In this document: positions 57,444 to 64,000 of the stretch, piece after piece
Layout: every line of letters begins with the position of its first letter
How positions within the stretch are numbered: position 1 is the stretch's first letter
Assembly: GCF_038002605.1 (NCBI RefSeq)
Contig: NZ_JBBOCT010000001.1
Coordinates: forward strand, 3,286,001 to 3,350,000
Length of the DNA: 64,000 nucleotides
Direction: 5' to 3'
From: Bacillus sp. FSL K6-3431
Lineage (GTDB): Bacteria > Bacillota > Bacilli > Bacillales > Bacillaceae_C
Position numbers and translations under genes: made by a program
Notes under the pieces: model-generated
Databases searched by the model: none
The model's input: the letters and a program-made list of their open reading frames with translations, nothing else
Told to the model about the DNA's origin: nothing

Positions 57444-57725
57444 TTAATTTTTAGTAAATGCATCTTGAATTTCTTTAATCAGTTGGTCTGCGCCTTCGCG
57501 ACTAAGAACAAGTTTACCACCAGCAAGTACTGCATTATTATCGGATACGTCTCCAGTAATTTGGCAAGTCATGCTTGGTTTATATTTTTTCAAAATAATT
57601 TTATCGTCGTCCACATAAATTTCAAGAGCGTCTTTTTCTTCTATACCTAATGTGCGGCGTAGTTCTATAGGAATTACTACCCGGCCCAACTCATCAACTT
57701 TACGCACAATACCTGTAGATTTCAT
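57444..57725 (-). CDS. abrB: Transition-state regulator AbrB
   Basis: DNA-binding tetramer that represses post-exponential genes. 93 residues: N-terminal swapped-hairpin DNA-binding fold (STGIVRKVDELGRVVIPIEL) and C-terminal multimerisation domain. GTAGGAGGAAA precedes the ATG. One of few genes against replication. Promoter and Spo0A box upstream, as in B. subtilis, where Spo0A~P represses abrB. Confidence 0.97.
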   Translation of the reverse strand: MKSTGIVRKVDELGRVVIPIELRRTLGIEEKDALEIYVDDDKIILKKYKPSMTCQITGDVSDNNAVLAGGKLVLSREGADQLIKEIQDAFTKN

Positions 57726-57777
57726 GTTATTTCCTCCTACAATATTAAAAAATAGAATACTAGTTTAATCGCCATAA

Positions 57778-57784
57778 TTCGACA
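57778..57784 (-). promoter_or_regulatory. Spo0A box downstream of the abrB promoter
   Basis: Minus strand TGTCGAA, the 0A-box consensus, 18 nt downstream of the -10. B. subtilis abrB has 0A boxes at the same relative place; a degraded second one (ACACGAAG) lies next to it. Confidence 0.75.
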
Positions 57785-57801
57785 ATTTTCTTCGTGTTTT
57801 C

Positions 57802-57830
57802 AGCATACCATTCTTTCCCATTAACGTCAA
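57802..57830 (-). promoter_or_regulatory. abrB promoter
   Basis: Minus strand TTGACG (57830-57825), 17 nt, TATGCT (57807-57802). Confidence 0.8.
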
Positions 57831-60066
<2,236 letters not shown>

Positions 60067-60244
60067 ATTTAATAGTGCTGAAAATTCAGATATATTGTTA
60101 TAACTTGGTAGCGTAGAGGGTGGAAGTGTTTACTTGCAGTTTATATATCCCTCTCTATGTTGCTTTAATGTAATATAAATGTTAGTTTACTGTGATAATG
60201 ATAACGATACTATAGCGTATACTCTTAAAGAGAGGATTTTGACT

Positions 60245-61012
60245 ATGCTTTTTGATACACATGTACATTTAAATGATGATCAATTCTCAGAAGATATTGA
60301 AGAAGTAATAAACCGAGCACAAGCTTCAGGCGTAGAAAAAATGGTTGTAGTTGGCTTTGATCGAAAGACGATCCAAAAGGCACTAGAGTTAATTGAGAAA
60401 TACGAGTTTTTATACGCAAGTGTAGGTTGGCATCCCGTTGATGCAATCGATATGACTGAGGATGACCTGATTTGGATTGAAGGAATTGCAGCACATCCAA
60501 AAGTTGTAGCTCTTGGTGAAATGGGGTTAGACTATCATTGGGATAAATCTCCTAAGTCTGTCCAACAAGATGTGTTTAGAAGACAAATCAGACTAGCAAG
60601 AAAGCTGAATTTGCCAATTACCATCCATAATAGAGAAGCTACTCAAGATATCGTTCAAATATTGAAAGAAGAAAAGGCATATGAAGTTGGCGGAATTATG
60701 CATTGTTTCAGTGGTAGTGCAGAAGTTGCGAAGGAGTGTATAGATTTAAACTTTTATATTTCTTTAGGTGGCCCGGTAACATTTAAAAATGCAAAAAAAC
60801 CAAAAGAAGTGGCCGTACAAGTGCCAATCGATCGTTTGCTCATTGAAACGGATTGTCCGTATTTGGCACCACATCCTTACCGAGGCAAAAGGAATGAACC
60901 TGCATTTGTAAAATTTGTTGCAGAAGAAATTGCGGAATTGAAGGGTCTTTCACTAGATGAAGTAGCGCAGGCAACGACAGCGAATGCAAAAAAAGTATTC
61001 AACATTGAATGA
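60245..61012 (+). CDS. tatD: TatD family metal-dependent DNase YabD
   Basis: TIM-barrel metallohydrolase; TatD proteins are 3'-5' exonucleases acting on damaged DNA and RNA. 255 residues with the first metal pair in FDTHVHL, ETDCPYLAPHPYRGKRNEP near the C-terminus, and GEMGLDYHW in the middle, all family signatures. I chose ATG at 60245 behind GAGAGGA; the frame extends 22 codons upstream without homology. Confidence 0.96.
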   Translation: MLFDTHVHLNDDQFSEDIEEVINRAQASGVEKMVVVGFDRKTIQKALELIEKYEFLYASVGWHPVDAIDMTEDDLIWIEGIAAHPKVVALGEMGLDYHWDKSPKSVQQDVFRRQIRLARKLNLPITIHNREATQDIVQILKEEKAYEVGGIMHCFSGSAEVAKECIDLNFYISLGGPVTFKNAKKPKEVAVQVPIDRLLIETDCPYLAPHPYRGKRNEPAFVKFVAEEIAELKGLSLDEVAQATTANAKKVFNIE

Positions 61013-61178
61013 CAAAAAATACGCTAATGTGTGAAAGTGGATGCCTTCTCTTAGTTGGTTTGCAGGAAATTCAACAAAACTTTACTACTCCAAAGAGTAA
61101 TTTTGTCGTTAACTATTTCTTTTCTTTTTAGTAATCTATCGTCATAATGATGCGTAACTTACCAAAAAGGGATAGGGG

Positions 61179-61208
61179 TTGACAAATGATAAATAGTATA
61201 TATATAAT
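61179..61208 (+). promoter_or_regulatory. yabE promoter
   Basis: TTGACA (61179-61184), 18 nt, TATAAT (61203-61208): both hexamers perfect. Confidence 0.85.
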
Positions 61209-61235
61209 CTCTCGGAGAAGAAGGAGGCGTGTTTT

Positions 61236-62480
61236 GTGAAGACAAAACCCACAAAAAGGTTATCTTTTGCATCAATGAGTAGAAAGAAATTAGGTATTTT
61301 TGTTGCTAGTTTCATAGTGTTTTTAGCGACATTAAGCATCTTGACATACGAACGTACAAAGAATGTAGTCGCGCTTACAATTGATGGCGATGAAGTAGTA
61401 GTTAGAACGCATGCTAAAACGATTGGTGAAATTTTTACAGATCTTAACATAAATATAAAAGATGATGATTTTTTGTCTCATTCCAAAGATGCATTGGTTA
61501 AGAATAAACTCAATGTAATCTGGGAACCAGCAAAACTTGTTGTTTTAAAAGATGGAGAATATTCCGAACGAGTTTGGACGACGGCTAAAACAGTTGAAGA
61601 GTTTTTAGGTGAAAACAACATTACAATGTCTGAGCATGATCAAATTAGTGTTTCGCTTGAAGAGCAAATTTCAGAAAATATGAACCTAGCGATAGAGCGC
61701 GCTTTCCCCCTAATATTAAAGAATGGAAATAAAGAGGAGGAAGTTTGGTCAACTTCGACTACGGTCGCTGACTTTTTAGTACAGCAAGGAGTTACACTCG
61801 GTAATTTAGATCGTGTGGAACCAGAACCAGATACCAGCTTGGAGCCAAATGGTGTCATTAGCGTTATTCGAGTTGAAAAGGTCACCGATGTAGTGGAAGA
61901 ACCAATTGATTACGCAATTGTGACGAAAAAAGATTCAAATATGACCAAAGGCGCTGAAAAAGTAGTTCAAGAAGGCGAAGAAGGTTTGTTGAAAAAAGAG
62001 TTTGAAGTGACAAAAGAAAATGGCAAGGAAGTTGCTAGAAAATTGGTCGACGAAAATAAGGTGAAAGATAGTACAGATAAAGTTGTAGCTGTAGGAACAA
62101 AGGTTATAGTTGCGCAGGCTTCACGTGGGCAATCTAAATCAGTACCTAGAACAAACAGCAGCGAAACTGTTGAGGCAACTCCAAGTGGCGGAGAAGAAAT
62201 GTATGTCAGTGCTACAGCTTATACAGCTCAATGTAATGGTTGTTCAGGAGTTACAGCTACAGGTATTAATTTAAATGCTAATCCTAATCTTAAAGTGATT
62301 GCAGTTGATCCAAATGTCATCCCATTAGGGTCGAAAGTTTGGGTAGAGGGATATGGTCACGCCGTTGCAGGTGATACGGGTGGAGCAATCAAAGGAAACA
62401 AAATTGATCTATTTGTCCCGTCAAAGGAACAGGCATATAAATTTGGCAGAAAACAAGTGAAAATCAGAGTATTAAACTAA
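61236..62480 (+). CDS. yabE: Resuscitation-promoting-factor-like cell-wall protein YabE
   Basis: Secreted or membrane-anchored wall protein of 414 residues. N-terminal hydrophobic segment (about 18-37), three DUF348 repeats (each with a pattern like ALTIDGDEV...TIGEIFTDL), a G5 domain, and a C-terminal 3D domain with three aspartates (AVDPNVIPLGS, AGDTGGAI, KIDLFV) thought to act as a lytic transglycosylase. GTG start behind AAGGAGG. In B. subtilis yabE is controlled by an antisense RNA; I did not find one here. Confidence 0.94.
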   Translation: MKTKPTKRLSFASMSRKKLGIFVASFIVFLATLSILTYERTKNVVALTIDGDEVVVRTHAKTIGEIFTDLNINIKDDDFLSHSKDALVKNKLNVIWEPAKLVVLKDGEYSERVWTTAKTVEEFLGENNITMSEHDQISVSLEEQISENMNLAIERAFPLILKNGNKEEEVWSTSTTVADFLVQQGVTLGNLDRVEPEPDTSLEPNGVISVIRVEKVTDVVEEPIDYAIVTKKDSNMTKGAEKVVQEGEEGLLKKEFEVTKENGKEVARKLVDENKVKDSTDKVVAVGTKVIVAQASRGQSKSVPRTNSSETVEATPSGGEEMYVSATAYTAQCNGCSGVTATGINLNANPNLKVIAVDPNVIPLGSKVWVEGYGHAVAGDTGGAIKGNKIDLFVPSKEQAYKFGRKQVKIRVLN

Positions 62481-62495
62481 GTAATGATGAATCTG

Positions 62496-62524
62496 CAGGG
62501 GAAAGTCTTTCCTCTGCTTTTTGC
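62496..62524 (+). terminator. Terminator after yabE
   Basis: GCAGGGGAAAG and CTTTCCTCTGC (62496-62518) form a stem, then TTTTTG. Confidence 0.85.
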
Positions 62525-62587
62525 ATTATCCTTTTTTAGGTTATAATAGGAAAAGTGTATGCACCGTTTATTGTTGTGTATAAGAGG

Positions 62588-62797
62588 ATGTTCAAAAAGT
62601 CACCAAATGATAAACGGCGAATTTCTTCGTGCTATAGGTACGTACTTCTACTAAAAGCGCCCACGTCCTGTGGGTAACGTAGAAGTCAGCACATCCTGTG
62701 CAAGTCCGGTTCTCACGTATTAAAAGCATACGCTCTGATCCTCAAAACCTTCTCGCCTCGAACTTCTTGTTTCTAATTTGGCATCATTTTGAACACG
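62588..62797. mobile_element. MITE-like element with imperfect terminal inverted repeats
   Basis: The left end TGTTCAAAAAGT...CCAAATGATAAAC (from 62589) is mirrored by the right end, whose reverse strand reads GTGTTCAAAATGA...CCAAATTAGAAAC (to 62796). About 210 bp, no coding capacity. It resembles non-autonomous repeats common in Bacillus genomes with TTGTTCAAAAAG ends. A two-hairpin structured repeat (copy E) is nested inside. Confidence 0.65.
62643..62710 (+). repeat. Structured repeat, copy E, nested in the MITE-like element
   Basis: CTTCTAC and GTAGAAG flank CCCAC-GTCCT-GTGGG (apex near 62660-62674), followed by TCAGCACATCCTGTGCAAG, a second small hairpin. Same layout as copy D in the 23S-5S spacer. 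Confidence 0.75.
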
Positions 62798-62977
62798 AAC
62801 TATAACTTGGGGCCGCATGAATTTGGGTCTCAACAATGGGTGCTAGAACAAACAAAGAAAAACGACTTAAATATCTTGATCGGCTCTAGTAATGTGCATG
62901 AGCACGAATTTGGGCGACTAAAAAATCAGTTATTTAACTACCGATTGTCTTCGGTCCAATTAGGAAAGATGGCGTGA
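62798..62977 (+). pseudogene. Possible gene remnant between the MITE-like element and rnmV
   Basis: A frame open from the end of the MITE-like element to TGA at 62975-62977 reads, from about the sixth codon, LGPHEFGSQQWVLEQT onward and ends YRLSSVQLGKMA. Composition looks protein-like, but there is no ribosome binding site or proper start codon. I do not recognise it. It may be the 3' remainder of a gene cut by the element. Confidence 0.3.
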
Positions 62978-63051
62978 AAAAGGTATTAGAGAACCATCTT
63001 AATATATTAGACGTTTATCAAATGAAAAGAGTTTCAATATTTGGAGGGAAA

Positions 63052-64000
<949 letters not shown>

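Overview
The window is the replication-origin region of a low-GC, endospore-forming Firmicute of the family Bacillaceae. The gene order is the Bacillus subtilis origin order almost gene for gene (soj-spo0J-noc-rsmG-mnmG-mnmE-jag-spoIIIJ-rnpA-rpmH-oriC-dnaA-dnaN-yaaA-recF-remB-gyrB-gyrA-rrn-yaaC-guaB-dacA-pdxST-serS ... ksgA). Sporulation genes (bofA, csfB, a spore cortex hydrolase of the YaaH/SleL type) and a Spo0A box downstream of the abrB promoter support a spore former. I do not assign a genus.

Layout. Positions 1-470 hold the end of an unrecognised gene and a truncated DUF554 gene. From 470 to 11998 every gene lies on the minus strand: ParABS and Noc chromosome segregation and nucleoid occlusion, rRNA and tRNA modification (rsmG, mnmG, mnmE), a lipoteichoic-acid synthase paralogue that is not in the B. 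subtilis order, then jag, yidC, rnpA and rpmH. oriC is bipartite: DnaA-box clusters lie upstream of dnaA (12148-12408) and between dnaA and dnaN (13984-14080, with DnaA-trios and an AT-rich unwinding region). From dnaA on nearly all genes are on the plus strand, so transcription runs with replication on both arms. The exceptions are yaaC, yaaH/sleL and abrB.

23447-29453 is an rRNA operon (two promoters, 16S, tRNA-Ile, tRNA-Ala, 23S, 5S), followed by a second 5S gene with its own promoter and terminator. 29483-43520 continues with guaB, dacA, pdxST, a T-box-controlled serS, tRNA-Ser, the SRP RNA, dnaX-ebfC-recR-yaaL-bofA. At 43788-46879, where B. subtilis carries rrnA, there is an accessory pair: an FAD-dependent oxidoreductase and an alpha-glucuronidase-like/DUF4838-like protein. 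Conserved genes resume with csfB, yaaO, tmk, darA, holB, ricT, yabA, trmN6, yazA and rsmI. A sulfur cassette (degraded yrrT, luxS, mccA, mccB) is inserted before abrB, and metS, tatD, yabE, rnmV and a partial ksgA complete the window.

Besides genes, the window carries several families of structured intergenic repeats: hairpin elements that start just after stop codons in sense orientation, a two-hairpin version in the 23S-5S spacer and inside a MITE-like element, and a near-perfect 123-bp tandem duplication after pdxT. The best candidates for something undescribed are the FAD-oxidoreductase/DUF4838-like pair, the autonomous 5S gene with compensatory helix I changes, and the stop-codon-adjacent repeat family.
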